From Sanderia malayensis (lineage: Eukaryota; Cnidaria; Scyphozoa; Semaeostomeae; Pelagiidae), in NCBI GenBank assembly GCA_013076295.1, contig RQOL01000627.1, positions 62,001 to 126,000 of the forward strand: a DNA stretch of 64,000 bases, given 5' to 3'. The notes under the pieces were generated by a model. That model saw nothing but the letters and a program-made list of their open reading frames with translations. It was not told where the DNA came from and searched no databases. The position numbers were made by a program, and so were the translations under genes. Below are positions 43,382 to 55,870 of the stretch, one piece after another; within the stretch, counting starts at the first letter, position 1; each line of letters begins with the position of its first letter.

Positions 43382-45060
43382 TAAGTCTTCTGCAATTTGT
43401 GCATCCCATCCAAGTTTCCGCATACATATTTTGTGGTAGATAATCTTGCCCAATATGGTGACTGGGCTTGCACCCCCGATTGGATCACAGATGGCTGCAA
43501 CCATCCTTAGAACTCCTTGCTGTGTTGGTTCATGTTCCGTTGCTGTGAGTTTCTCAAGGCTGACACCCATTACATTGGTTTCTTCATTCCAAATAACACC
43601 TAGCACTTCATCGTTTGCATTCTTTCTGGGAGTGTTAGTAGATGCTGGTGCGTTCATGTTCTCCTCGCCAATCCTTTGTGCTAATTTGTTTCATCTCGTA
43701 ATTCAGGTATCTTAGACTTTCATTTTCTCATGTTGAAATGTCCATCCTTGAATCTGTCTATTAGTTTCCCTTTCATTGCATTAGCTCCTCTGCAGAAAAT
43801 ATCAATTCTCCATACGGTGTTTTATAGTGGCTCTATATAGAAAAGGACTGGGACCTGAGCCAAAGATTACTCTTGTGAACCGCAATTCTTGTATTTCCGT
43901 GTTCTCTTTGGGTAGACCTGTAGGCCAGAGATATCTCATCCTACTACCATCTTCTTCGTCAACTTTGATCTGCAAGAATGCTTGTTGCATGTCCCCAGGT
44001 AGTGCCACTGGTTGTATCCGGAACCTGATCAAGGTGTTGTATAAAAGGGGCTGCAGAAGTGGTCCAATGTGGAGACAATTATTTATAGAATGGTCATACT
44101 TGCGCGTTTTGCTGAACAATCGTAAACAATTCTCAACTTAGTAGTCTCTGCCTCTCTTCGAATCACTGCATGGTGTGGGAGATAGTGAACATGCTTGCCA
44201 TCTGGTTGTTCTGTTACAAGCTCTACTATCACATCTTTGATTTGCTGCTGAATGACGTCATCATATGTTCTCAAGTTTCTGGTGATTTCTTCAACTTATT
44301 CAATGGCCCCGCCAATCTTCCCTGGCACATCTTCTTATTGTTTGGCAGGAAGAAATTTCCCTTTTCCAAGGGAGCTTCACGGAGAATCTGCCATCCTCAT
44401 CTCTTGTTATATTGTCTTTAAATTCTTCGAAAACATCTCCACTGCCATCTTCAGTACCAAGAACATGCAAGTCATAGAGCTGTTTGATTCCTTGATTGAC
44501 AGATTTCAGCTGTTCAATCATCAGATTTGCCGCGGTTTGTTGATCATGTGACTGCTGGACTTAAATCGTTCCAATGAGCGCCCATCTTAACTTGGTTTCT
44601 TCAGCCATTGGGTCATTGTTATTTCCCTTTATCATGTGTCCAGTTCCGATAGGTGCAGAGTCTTTTACCCGAAGATGAAATCTCCTTCTTGTGATCTTGG
44701 GATACATCAGAACACCATATTCCATTTAGGTGGGAAAACTACTCTCTCTGCTTCTCGGAATGAACGTCCGGATGTCAGCATGTAGAGATCTAATTCTGCA
44801 AATTCTGTTGAAAATCTGCTGTAGTTGACCTTGCCAACTCCAGCAACTTCAGGATTGTAGACTGGGCATTTAACTTCTTTTTCTCCACTTACTGTGCCAT
44901 TTATTCACTTCCCTGTACGAACTGGATTTTCTGCCATTTTTCTGCTAAGGTAGGACTTTCCTCTTCCTCTATCCAATCAAATGCGACAGTTTTGTTCTCA
45001 AACGTTTGCAATAACGGTCTGATTAGACCGGCTGTGGTTGACATCAGGGTCACTTCAAAG
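43382..45060 (-). pseudogene. BEL/Pao gag/protease and reverse transcriptase relic
   Basis: Minus-strand blocks in several frames. From 45060: IRPLLQTFENKTVAFDWIEE and RRRFHLRVKDSAPIGTGHMI (protease/linker region), LGTEDGSGDVFEEFKDN, then RT: HYLPHHAVIRREAETTKLRI, VYDCSAK, QPVALPGDMQQAFLQIKVDE, RFTRVIFGSGPSPF. After a gap with the YMDD-containing part lost or unreadable it ends in VLGVIWNEETNVMGVSLEKL and CDPIGGASPVTILGKIIYHK. The set is diagnostic of BEL/Pao polymerases. Multiple stops. Together with the two integrase pieces it defines one element of which about 10.6 kb is later insertions. Confidence 0.88.
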
Positions 45061-45217
45061 CGGAGAAATTGTAATGGTCATTTTCAAGTACCTATCATCA
45101 TCACAAACGCGTATCGTCTCTAAGGAAACATTGCGCTTCGCTAAGGTTACATAAAAAAATAATTTAAAAAAAAGTATCTATTTATAATTTTGTGATATTT
45201 CGCCACTTCACTCTGTG
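45061..45217. other. Junction between BEL/Pao relic and LINE 3' end
   Basis: AT-rich with short A-runs; no LTR or poly-T tail could be assigned with confidence. Confidence 0.4.
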
Positions 45218-48200
45218 TTATGCGAGGGAGGTGAGGTTAGGCAGCGTAGGTTTCTGTACTGGTGTTTGGAGGGACTTGAGGTCTTTCTGAGTAAGCGACC
45301 ACCATGTCATATATGGCCGCCCGGGGTCTCTCTGTACAGGACGGTGATATTCTGTGAGGGCTTTCCTTACTGGTGTGCTCTTAGGAAGTCGTAGTATGTG
45401 TCCTAGAAATCTTAGTCTTCTCTGTTTGATGGTGATACTCCATGGCATAGTTTTAGTTCTGTTGTACAGATCAGTATTGGATACTCTGTCCGCTCTGGTT
45501 ATCCCAAGACATTTTCTGAGAAAAACTCTCTGTAAGACGTCAATCTTGTTTTCTAATTTTGCAGTGAGTGTCCATATTTCGGAGTTGTACAGGAAGATGG
45601 TTGAGAGGAAGGCTTCAAAGCGTCTGATTTTGTTTGATAGTGAAGCTCTGGGGCTGGTTAGCCATCTTTTGATGTCATTGAAGGTACCATATGCTATTCC
45701 TGTTCTTCGCTTTATGTCTTTTTCGGTGTCAAAATGGGATCCTAAATATTTTGTGATTTTCCAGGATTCATCTCCATTCTTTCTCACAGTATATTTCTCG
45801 GTTTTTTCGGGGTTCGCGTTCAGTTTTCTCTTCTTCAGATATTTGGGTACATTCTCTTCTATATCGCTGGCTGATCATTTGAATGTTGTGCCCCAGCCGA
45901 TGTCGTCTGCGTATTGTTGATCATGTTCATAAGTAGGCTCTAAGCTCTTGATTGAGTAATCGTGATCTTGAGGAGCTGGTGTTATAATTGCATTTTGTAC
46001 ACAGGAATCTTTATATTGGTTTAGGGTGACAGCTAGATAAAATATGAATACCATAAATCCTGAAATTGGCCCCCCCTCGAATAAGCCCCCCCTCGAATAA
46101 GCCCCCACCCTAGAACAACAAATTGTTAATAAGCCCCCCCCCTCGAATAAGCCCCCACCCCAAACATGCTGATGTTTGCGTACAGCGAGTTCGAGAAAAT
46201 TTTGTTTTTCTGACCGTTTTTTCACCAATACCTGGGCATTCTTCTGTTTATCTGTGTATGCAAAGTACTTTGCTGGAACAACTAAACCAATTTCACGTTT
46301 ATTTTCCCAGTAACAACGTCAATTTTTGTGCCTTATTTCAGATAGTTTTATAAGCCCCCCTCCCTCGAATAAGCCCCCCCTCGAATAAGCCCCCTCTGAA
46401 AATGTCAAAAATAAATAAGCCCCCAGGGGGCTAATTCGAGGATTTACGGTAGGAATGCACTGGCTGAATCTCCTTGAGGTGATCCTATGTTGGTCTTGAA
46501 GATCTTTCCATTCTTATCATTCAATTTTACTTGTAATTCTACATCTTTTAATAGTATATAGAACATGTGTAGCGCGTCCTGTTCTAGGACTGTGCTCAGG
46601 TCTTCCATTAGCATTGCTCTGTCGATTGTGTCAAACGCTTTAGACATGTCTAGAAGTCTGATTAATATCTCGTAGTCACTTGCATTGATGGCCTTTTCTA
46701 TCAACAGCTTCAAGGCTAATACATGTTCTGTTGTGCCTCTCCCAGCAATGTAGGCTGCCTGTGAGGGAGGAATTCTAGTCATCATTTTGTCAGCAGTTCT
46801 TCTTATCATGATTATTGCTAATATCTTACGTAGTGTTGATAGTAATATTATTGGTCTACAGTTCTCAGGTGGGCCCCTTTTCTTTCCAGGTTTGGGTAAG
46901 GGTATCAGAAGTCCCTTCTTGATTTCACTTGGATATTCCCCAGTAACTGCTATCTTGTTGAGGAGGGTTGCTATTCCGCGGATGATGTCATTGTCACCGT
47001 ATTTTATCAACTCAGCTTTTACTTGATCGCATCCACAGTTTTTGTTGTTTTTCATAGAGTTAATTGCTTTTCTTACCTCTGCCGTTTCAAATGCAGTTCT
47101 CATCTCTGTTGGTGGTATGATTGGCATGGGGGTAGTGTCTTCACTGAAGAAAACTTTGGAAAAGTGTTCAGTGAGAATATTTGCGCAGTCACTTTCATTT
47201 GATGTCAGACCCTCTTTACCTTGTAATATAAGTTGTTTTTTGGGCTTGATGGATTTGATGAACTGACTAGCACGGTACATTCTGCTGGAGTCTTCTGATA
47301 TCGACTCTATGAGCTGGATCTCAGTATCTATCCTTTTGCTACTTTCATTTTCTATTTGTTTGTGAAGCTCTCTCAGGATTCTGTTTCTCTCTGCTTTGGT
47401 CTGTCTTCTTTCCTCTGGATCTTTGAGGGATTCTATTTTATCCTTGAGTTGTTTCTGCTTCTGTAAGAGTTCTTTAGCTTGTATACTGTTACATTTCTGG
47501 TTTGATTTCTCGGCTTTTACTACTTCTTGAGCTGCTTGAAGACTTGCATTCACTATATTATTCCACATCTGTTGGGGTGTTTTGTTGTTGTTTTCGTCTT
47601 GCAGCTTGGAGTAATTTTCTTTCTGCTTTATTTGATATTTATTTCTTAATTCAATAACATGTAGTTTTCTGACATCATACACTGCTTTCTCTGTTTTGTT
47701 TCTGTAGCAGAGATGTAAGCAGATGTTCATTGTAAGTCTGACAAGTTTATGATCAGTGCTTACTGAAAGGTTGCCATGTGAGCGAGAGAGTTGTATCATT
47801 GGACGGTGATCATTCCTTACTATAAAATCGATTTGGTTTCGATATAGATTTCTTCTAGGCTGTTTTGATCTTGAGTCAATAATTGGTTGTACCCTCTCTG
47901 GTGCAGTCCATATTGTTCTGTGAGATTGTTTCTGATAGAAGAGGGTGTTAGTTAATACAAGATTATTTCTTCTGGCATATTCTAGAAACCGGTCACCATT
48001 TGAATTCATTGTACCTTTGCCATATAGACCTAAGTTTGGATGGCTTCTGTCTTCTGCTGATCCACATTTTGCATTTGAATCTGTGCCTACAATTAGGATG
48101 TCTCTTGTGGGTACCGATTCTGTGACTGTATTTAGGTCATGGTAAAATTTGTAAGCTACTTCTGGAGATTTTTCACTCACTTCTAGGGTCGGGGCATATG

Positions 48201-48512
48201 CTGCTATGAACACTAGGCGTCTGTTGGTATTGTAGTTTTTATTTATCTGTCTGATTTTTTTGACAGTAAACTTGCATATTCTGTCTGAAATTCTATTAAA
48301 TTCTCCTTTTATTTTGCAGTTTACAGCTATTCCAACACCGTGATAATTGGTTTTTCCATTCCCTACATAATATAAGTCATATTTGTTACCTCCATTTCCT
48401 ATGTTGATGTGTCCTTGATTACCTTCACTTTCTGTGGTTTTCAGCTTAGTTTCACAGACCGCTGAGATGTCAACACGGTATGATGCAAGATCATGTGCTA
48501 GGCCATTTTGTA
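45218..48512 (-). pseudogene. LINE retrotransposon with AP-endonuclease and RT, split by an insertion
   Basis: Minus strand. The frame is open from about 48512 (VQNGLAHDLASYRVDISAVC; HGVGIAVNCKIKGEFNRISD) through the endonuclease (VGTDSNAKCG, IDFIVRN, STDHKLV) and a coiled-coil-like linker into RT motifs (NNKNCGCDQVKAELIKYG; SQAAYIAGRGTTEHVLALKL; GSPQGDSASA). A 0.4-kb insertion (46050-46452) interrupts right after this. Beyond it follow FYLAVTLNQYKDS, QYADDIGWGTTFK (catalytic box), then a stop at 45875-45877 and the thumb/C-terminal part to 45218 (KRRTGIAYGTFNDIKRWLTS; IKQRRLRFLGHILRLPKSTP). The 5' part is truncated at about 48512. Target-primed retrotransposition protein; this copy is inactive because of the insertion and a stop. 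Confidence 0.9.
46050..46452. mobile_element. C-rich MITE-like insertion in the LINE
   Basis: Ends ACCATAAATCC (46050) and GGATTTACGGTAG (46452) are inverted copies; flanks GAAT (46046-46049) and GAAT (46453-46456) form a 4-bp duplication. The interior holds repeated AATAAGCCCCCCCTCG units at both ends around an AT-rich centre. Removing it restores continuity of the LINE coding frame. Confidence 0.8.
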
Positions 48513-49806
48513 CCTATACCCCAAAGTATTTCCAAAAATGACTGTGAACAAATGTCTGCCTGGGTTTAAGGGGTAACATCAGGGGTGGAAATTTGTGCAT
48601 CGGTGCCATTTGCCTATGCAGAGGAGAAAATTAATAGATTGAATTTTCGGAGAATTTAAACGTGGTAAAAGATCCAAAAGTCGCAGAAGTCTTTAATATG
48701 AATCAAAAGAGAGCTAATTACTTATTTCGAGTTGGTTACTTGATCAAAAAACTCTATTACCTTATACGGAGACTAGCCCTGATACTCATCGATGCCAGGT
48801 TGAGATTTCGGCAAATGGCCTTTATTTAAGTAGATACTTTGTCAGGAAAAATTAGCTCACATACATGCCAGCCGATCATACATTTCTTTCTTTTCTCGCC
48901 AGTTGTTTCTCCACTAAGTAGCCGCTTTCTTTTTTTAGGCATTTTATATGAATATCAGATTTTATTATTGTGTACTTGGAATTGAATAAAGAAACATGTA
49001 TTTCACAACCACACAGATACAGACTGGTAATTTATTTGATGTCACAATAGATCCGAGAAGTCGAAAATCCCGTCACATTTTATTTCAACTACCCTTTACT
49101 TCTCTGGTTTTACTCTTTTAATCCTAAACGTTTTGTAAAACTCCCGTTAATAAACTCCCGTTACATAGATACCTTTCATTTTCGATCTGTGGAGTGGTTC
49201 TTGAGTTATAAGCAGACATAGCCACAAACATACATACATACATACATACATACATACATACATACATACAAACAGTTATGTTTTATATTATATGGAGATA
49301 TTGCTTAAATTGCAAAATATTGGGGATGTTACTATTGAAATTGGAAGACCTGACGTAGCTGATATGGAGAAATGCCTTTTCAGGGAATTTTTTAGTTTTC
49401 TGAATAATAATAATAAATTTCTGAACAATAATTCTGAATAATGATAACTGTAAATTAAATTCACTTTTGTTAACTTCCTATCGACGCAATTCCGCTTCTA
49501 TGTGGAACAAGTCAAAATGATCTATGAAAAGTGGGAGAAATTGCTGTTGTTTTTTTACGTAACAAGACACATGAAAATTTTATTCTTCTGTTTGGTGAAT
49601 AACTGTTATTACCAATACATGAAATACATACTATCCTGAATTTGAATAAACTCGAAATCGGCCGGAAATGCAGCAATTTTGGTGAATACGTTTTATAGCT
49701 TCAATAATCACAGCCACTTTTAGTCAATACTTTTAGTCATTGTTGCTTTTCACTGCTGACCCATTTAGCAGCTTTTACAACGAAGATCATATCATATTAT
49801 TAATTA
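48513..49806. other. About 1.3 kb without a supported gene
   Basis: AT-rich with a (CATA)n run at 49229-49270, preceded by a duplicated AAACTCCCGTTA. No coding signal. Confidence 0.5.
49229..49270. repeat. (CATA)n microsatellite
   Basis: About ten uninterrupted copies, the complement of the TATG runs in the composite repeat; no composite-repeat core is attached here. Confidence 0.9.
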
Positions 49807-50405
49807 CTAGCCGGGGGCGCTCCCCTTCACTCGCTTCCCGAAGGGGGCAAGTAAAAAAAACTTAATGTGGTTGGTGTGGTTGGTGTACTTTGTGTGAGGA
49901 GCAATCATAAACACTCATGCCCCCTTTTAACCCCATATACAATGGGTTAGCTCGCTGACCTCACCTGTCTATCTATTATCAAGAAACTTTGACTGATAGG
50001 GATGACACTTCACGTGAAATCACGAAAGGCAAATTATGGCAAAAGGCGAAACAGGTCACGTGAATAATGAATACTTTGTTTGAAAAGGAGTTCGGGACAC
50101 AGATTTGGCTGTTTCGCCAGCGTAAACTGCCGTTTTTTCATGATAGCACAACCAGGAGAATAATTAATGGAATAACTCAAAAATCCTTTTGAAATAGGCT
50201 TCCAAAAATAGATAACTTTTGCCTACTCTAGAAACGGAGCCTTTCCAAGCAAGTGTCAACTTTGTGGGCGCTTATTCAAAAAGGTCCTATTGATCACCGG
50301 GCTCGCCCTTTCGGCCAATTGTTTTGGGGCGCTCAACTTATTGTTTCGGGTTGAATCTATTGTTCTGGCATAGTTTTGAGCCCTTCTCACAAGACAACGC
50401 AGAAT
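49807..50405 (-). mobile_element. Composite repeat family, copy D, without minisatellites
   Basis: Reverse orientation. It begins with CTAGCCGGGGGCGCTCCCCT, the complement of the CTAG tail, then one tail unit and the CTATCAGTCAAAGTTTCTTG block. The core follows directly (CTGTTTCGCCAGCGTAAACT, ATAATTAATGGAATAACTCA) to the 5' end near 50405 (TTGAATCTATTGTTCTGGCA). The AGGTATAGT and TATG arrays are absent, which shows they are dispensable or acquired. Confidence 0.7.
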
Positions 50406-50507
50406 GGTAATATTAGACTAGCCAGGCACGGTCGTCTACATATATACCTCATACATACATAGATAGATACATACATACATGCATACTATAGCTACTACTA
50501 GCCAGGG

Positions 50508-50943
50508 GAGCTCGCATACACTCAGTTCCCGGAGGGGGGCAAGTGAAAAAACTTAACGTGGTTCGCGCACTTCGTGCGTTGCATTCACTTCCCATCATCC
50601 CTCTTTCAACCCCACATACAATGGGTAAGCTCGCTGCGCTCGCCTGTCTATCTATTATCAAGAAACATTGACTGATAGGGCGCACTTCATGTGCTGCATT
50701 CGCTTATGCTCATGCCTCTGCCTACTCCTCTTAGAACAGCTTGGCTGGCTCAGCTTGCCTGATAATCTCTTATCTTAATTTGTTGGTTAAAACTTTTGGC
50801 TTCTTTACATTAGGCCTAAGCTTCGCAACTCTTCTCGTGAAGTCGCGAAAGAGCCAATCAACTTGCAGCAAAAGACGAAACGGGTCACTTGAACAGCGAA
50901 TACTTTGTTCGAAAATGGAGTTCACAACGCGAATTTGGAAGTT
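50508..50943 (-). mobile_element. Composite repeat family, copy E, cut by the Gypsy element
   Basis: Starts CTAGCCAGGGGAGCTCGCAT, has one tail unit and part of the core (TCAACTTGCAGCAAAAGACG, CGAATACTTTGTTCGAAAAT) and ends abruptly at the 3' LTR of the Gypsy element (50944). The remaining core is not found on the other side of the Gypsy element, so the junction is not a simple insertion. Confidence 0.7.
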
Positions 50944-51357
50944 TAGTAATTTAGTAATGCTGGAGTAGCTACTATTATCACTAATCGAAATAAGTTACAA
51001 GACACTTACCCAGCTTTCTTAGTTGCTTTGAAGTTTGGTAGTGAGAAGGCTCGAAGAGAAACAATGTGAATTTCTTTCTTGTGTCAGTGTATCATACCAA
51101 AATGAATGCTTAATTAATTAACTAACCGAGTAACGAAATGTTGTGTTTGATTAAATATAAGTTGCAATTTTAGGTGTCTCGTAAATACTTAAGCAAATAA
51201 GGTTAAGAGTAGGTTATGGTTGGACGTTTGACTATAAAAGGCTAATGAATATGTTTGTTTAGATAATAGTTGATAAATATGGTTAAGTGTTAGGATGTGT
51301 GTTATGATTCGCTAGTTAGTTAAAGTGCTCGTTGGTAAGGCTGCCGAGCACACTACA
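50944..51357 (-). repeat. Gypsy 3' LTR
   Basis: About 414 bp starting (minus strand) TGTAGTGTGCTCGGCAGCC and ending near CATTACTAAATTACTAAA. Its last 75 bp match 55871-55948 with a few differences (for example TAATGCTGGAGTAGCTACTA). Boundary at 51357 is inferred from the polypurine tract next to it. Confidence 0.8.
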
Positions 51358-51451
51358 ATAGCTCCCCTACTAGAAGGCGAGTGGAGTGAAGCTTTCGATA
51401 TAGCGAATAAAATACGAAATAATTACTAGTATGATAAAAAAGTGAAATAAT

Positions 51452-54400
51452 TTACTTAACAGTTTTAAGAGTCAAATCCGTAGCGAACGGGAAAATGGAC
51501 GTGTCTTCCAGAGCGAATGGCGCGCTGGAGAGAGGGCTGGACGGGCAGTTGTTGTGGAGGTGGTTGTTGTGCTGTAGATGCGGGGGTAAGTGGGGCGTTT
51601 TCTGAAAGCAAAGGTGGGGGCGATGTAAGAGGTAGATAGGCTGTGTCGAGGTGTGTGACTTTGAGGCGGTCAATGCTGACTGTATTAGGTTTGCCTTTGA
51701 TGTCGAGTAGAAAATGCTTGTCTGTACGATGAAGAACTTTGTAAGGGCCATCGTAAGGTGCTTGCAAAGGCTTTCGGACAGCATCGTGTCGAACGAAGAC
51801 GTGGGTGCAGGAGGCAAGGTCAGCTGGTATATATATGCGAAGAGGGTGATTGTTGGTGAAGTGGAATTGCAGATAATTTTTGCATGACTAGCTGAAGGCG
51901 ATGAGCGTAGTTGCCTGGATCGAGATCTGATTGGTTGTGAGACGGAGTAAAGAATTCGCCAGGTAAACATAAAGTTGTTCCAAAGACGAGCTGAGAAGGT
52001 GTGCAATCGAGGTCTGCTTTAATTGTATTACGAATTGAAAGGAGAACGAGGGGCAATGCTTCAGACCATTTGCTTGAATCAGGGTGTGCTTTCAAGGAGG
52101 ACTTGAGTTGGCTGTGAAATCATTCTACCATACTGTTAGCACATGAGTGGTATGAGGTAGTGCGTATGCGTTTAATGCCAAGGAGTGTTGTGAGTGTTTT
52201 GAAGAGCGAAGATTCAAATTGTGTGCCGCGGTCGGTCATAATGGCGGATGGGATACCGAAATGGGAAATCCAATGTTGAAGGAAGTGACGTGCGACAGTT
52301 TCGGCTGTGATATTGGTGATTGGAATTGCTACCGGCCATCGTGTAAATCGATCGATACAAGTGAGTAGATATCGAAATCCGTTCGAAGGTGGAAGTGGAC
52401 CTACGAAATCGATATGTATGTGATCAAATCGAGCATCTGGCGTAGCAAATGTGCCAATCGGTGCGACGGTGTGACGGTGTGACGTTGAATGTTGGATCGT
52501 TGACAAGGAATGCAGGAACGAGTCCAACGTCGAAGGTCTGTGTTGATGTTAGGCCAGACGTAGCGTGCGGTGATCAGATTCTGTGTGGCACGAATACCCG
52601 GATGAGATAGAGAATGCAAGTGATTGAAGATGGAACAACGAAAAGGCACTGGAACGTATGGATGCGGAGTACTAGTCGTTGTATCACGAGTATGGTGCCA
52701 GGGGCGTTAGGAATGGGAAACTCTTTTAATTGAAGTGAGGATGTATCGTTCAAGTGATGTAGATCTGTGTCTTCGTGTTGGGCCTTGGAGAGAAGTGTGA
52801 AATCGATTGGGGGTGCCAGGTGTAATGAATTAACTTCAGTTCTGGACAAAGCGGCAGCAACAACATTTTCTTTGCCAGTGATGTGGCGGATGTCGGTGGT
52901 GAATTGTGATATGAAGTCAAGATGGCGGATTTCACGTGGAGATTGGCGATCGGCAGACAAAGCTAATGCGTACTTTAATGGCTTATGGTCGATGAAAACG
53001 TAAAATTTGCGACCTTCCAGACAATGTCGGAAATGACGAAGTGAAAGATATACGGCGAGTAGTTCTCGACCAAATGTACTATATTTGATTTCGGCGGGCT
53101 GTAATCGTTTTGAAAAGAATGAAATCGGCTGCCAAGAGCCGCTAATGCGTTGTTGTAAAACAGATCCTATGGCAACATTAGATGCATCAACCATGAGGCA
53201 ATGGGGAGCATCGGAAATTGCTGATTTAATGGCTGTAAATGCAGCAAGTGCAGCTTCGTCGAGATGAAGGGTGTTTCTTCTGTGCTTACCGCCCAGAAGA
53301 TCTGTGAGTGGTTGAACGATGGTTGCACAGTTTGGAATAAAACAACGATAAAAGTTGATTAGGCCTAGGAATTCGTGCAGTTGACGTAGTGATGTAGGTG
53401 TCGGAAAATTGCGTATTGCAGAAACTTTGGTTTGCAGCAGAGAAATTCCTTCTACGGAGATGTGATGACTGAGAAATTCTAGTGAAGATGAATTAAAGAC
53501 ACATTTTGCTGGGTTGATTACGACGCCAAATTGGGATAAACGAGTGAAGAGCAGATCTATATGTTGAAGGTGTTCTGCTTCGGAAGCCCTGGCAATTAGT
53601 AAGTCACCAATATGAGCATAAACAAAGTCAAGACCATGCAATACTTGATTAATAAAGCGTTGAAATGTTTGTGCAGCATTACGTAGACCAAATGGCATGC
53701 GGACAAACTCAAATAAACCGAAGGGGGTAGTAATGGCAGTTTTGGGAATATCAGCAGGTTCCACTGGGATTTGATGGTAGGCGCGAACGAGGTCAGTTTT
53801 TGAAAATATTGTTTTTCCATGTAGCATTGTTGTAAAATCTTGAATGTGTGGAATGGGGTAACGATCTGGAATTGTGACATTATTAAGTGCGCAGTAATCA
53901 CAACATGGTCTCCAATCTCCGGGGGTTGACTTAGGAGCCATGTGAAGTGGAGAGGACCAACTGCTATTTGAAGGCCGAATGATACCAAGTTGGAGCATGT
54001 GATCGAATTCACATTTGGCTATTGCCAATCGATCAGGTGCAAGACGGCATGGATGGCTAAAGACAGGAGGACCTTTTGTTTCAATGTGGTGTGTAACATT
54101 ATGTTTAACTGCTGATTCGTCATAGTTTGGTCTTGTTATTGAATTAAATTTAGTAAGAAGCTCCTTGTATTTGTGGTTAACGTCGGGAATCGCAAACATT
54201 AGCTGAGGTGAAGTCTCTGATGAAGGAATGCCTTGAATTTTTAAGTTCGTGGTTGTATCAAATAATAGATGATGATAAACGTTAACATTTAATGAAAAAT
54301 ATGAAAGGAAATCGGCTCTAATAATAGGTGTAGGAATATCCGCAATAATAAAAATCCAACGAAAGAGTCGACGCAATCCAAGGTTCAAGGTTAACGATCG

Positions 54401-54600
54401 TTCACCATACGTTGCAATGGACAAGTTATTAACGGCGTGAAGTTGGAGGTTAGTGATCTTGTGACGTTTGTCCGAAGGACGACATGGAATAACACTAACC
54501 GATGCGCCGGTGTCTACACAAAAATCTAATTCCCGAATAACGGTCGGTGACGTAGTAGAGACAACTATTGTGTAATGTGCCAGAGGGTCTTGTCGCCGCT
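51452..54600 (-). pseudogene. Gypsy pol: protease, RT, RNase H, integrase
   Basis: Protease [12 protein letters not shown] lies just after the TAG at 54599-54601. RT spans about 54000-53350; its catalytic box reads YAHIGDLL where YxDD is expected, so one metal-binding Asp is lost. RNase H has [12 protein letters not shown] and [14 protein letters not shown]. Integrase follows after a shift near 52640: [13 protein letters not shown]...CIPCQRS (H2C2), another shift near 52465, [10 protein letters not shown] and [11 protein letters not shown] (two Asp) and SMVE (Glu) immediately followed by a TGA at 52120-52122, a CGA-to-TGA type change. A further one-base shift near 51870 precedes the C-terminal APYDGPYKVLHRTDKHFLLD. 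Clearly inactive. Confidence 0.92.
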
Positions 54601-55613
54601 AAACTCTCGCTTGGCCGTTTCCCTGTTGTTGTGCACTGTGAGCTGGCTGTGGAGGAGCAGTAGGGGTTACGTCAGCAACGTATGAGCAAGGTGGGGTGCA
54701 ACGATGGGCCTGTTGACCGAACCTCTTTTGATACCAGCATATTGACTGTGGCATCAGCTCAGGACAACTGGGAGAACGGAAATGCTGTCTGCTGAAGTTG
54801 TTTCGGAATGGCGATTGTGAGCGTTGAGAATAATTTGGTCTTCGAAAATTGGATTCAGAATTAATTTGGGTAGTGAGAGCTTCTACCTGTTTGGTTAATT
54901 GATTGATTGATTTGCAATTGGAGAAGGGATGTAGAATCAACAGAGGCTGTAGGAGACGGTTTTGGATTGGGAGAGATTGTCGAAATGGTAAAAATTGCTG
55001 GATTGACTTCGAGTATTTTGTCAGCCAATGAAGCCAATTGATCTAATGCCATTTCATCAGTTGTGGAAGCCAAAATGAGTTGAACATTTATTGGTAATCG
55101 TTGTAAAAATAATTGGCGAAATATTTTTTGGTTGAGCCTCTGTTCACCAAGCAACTGCTGCATCTTACGAAGAAGTTGAGATGGTTTGGGATCACCCAAC
55201 TCTTCGGCATTCAAGAGCTGGTGCAATCGTTTTTGTTCGGAAAGGGAGGTACTTTTAATTAATTCGTTCCTCAAAGTATCGTATGGGTTGAGAATTGGTG
55301 GGTTCAGCAAAATTTCTCTGACTTCCTCAGCGATTTCGGGTTGAAGCACTGAGATGACATGGGCAAAACGTTGGCGTTGCGTTGTAATGTTTTTTGTACG
55401 AAACTGTGCCTCAAATTGGGCAAACCAGATCGTAGGATTGTGAGGCCAAAATGGAGGCAGCTTTAAGTTGTAAGCAGCCACAGGTGCTGTTGTAGACACA
55501 TCCCACAGTTCGTGCGAGGGCGAAGTAATAAAATTTGGAGAACTTGGCTCGGTTGTCATATTTTTGTTGGTATATGTCCTTTGTATTTTATTGTAGGCCT
55601 GTTTTGACTGCAA
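54599..55613 (-). pseudogene. Gypsy gag
   Basis: Likely Met is MTTEPSSPNFITSP near 55559. The capsid-like part contains AYNLKLPPFWPHNPTIWFAQ and EEVREILLNPPILNPYDTLR. A frame change occurs in the ATCAATCAATCAATTA stretch near 54890-54905, explained by one unit more or less of a 4-bp repeat. Beyond it come a basic segment and a zinc-finger-like CWYQKRFGQQAHRCTPPC, ending at TAG 54599-54601. Pol continues in the same frame after that TAG, so gag and pol are separated by a single stop codon. Confidence 0.88.
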
Positions 55614-55870
55614 AGGTGTTTCACGCTGAGGGTGACGAATGTCTGAAAAACTTGTGAAATTGTTTATATGTTTACAGATTGAAAACTGCCGGGTGTGTGA
55701 TTAGCTGAATCGATAAAATGCAAATTAATGTATAAGTGTTTTTATTACGGTATTGTTCTTTTTCGTATGCTTCCGCCAAGTTAAGATAATACGTATGCAG
55801 CGTAAATGTACAAAGCAATTAACATTTAACAACGAAAGCTGTTCCTTCCGGTTGCGTAGTGGTCACCAAT

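Noticed and set aside
45354..45920. 188-aa plus-strand frame
   Set aside because: Antisense of the LINE C-terminal coding region, which carries recognisable RT-thumb motifs on the minus strand.
49807..50943. Treating copies D and E as one element
   Set aside because: Each has its own CTAG tail start (49807 and 50508) in the same orientation, so they are two adjacent copies.
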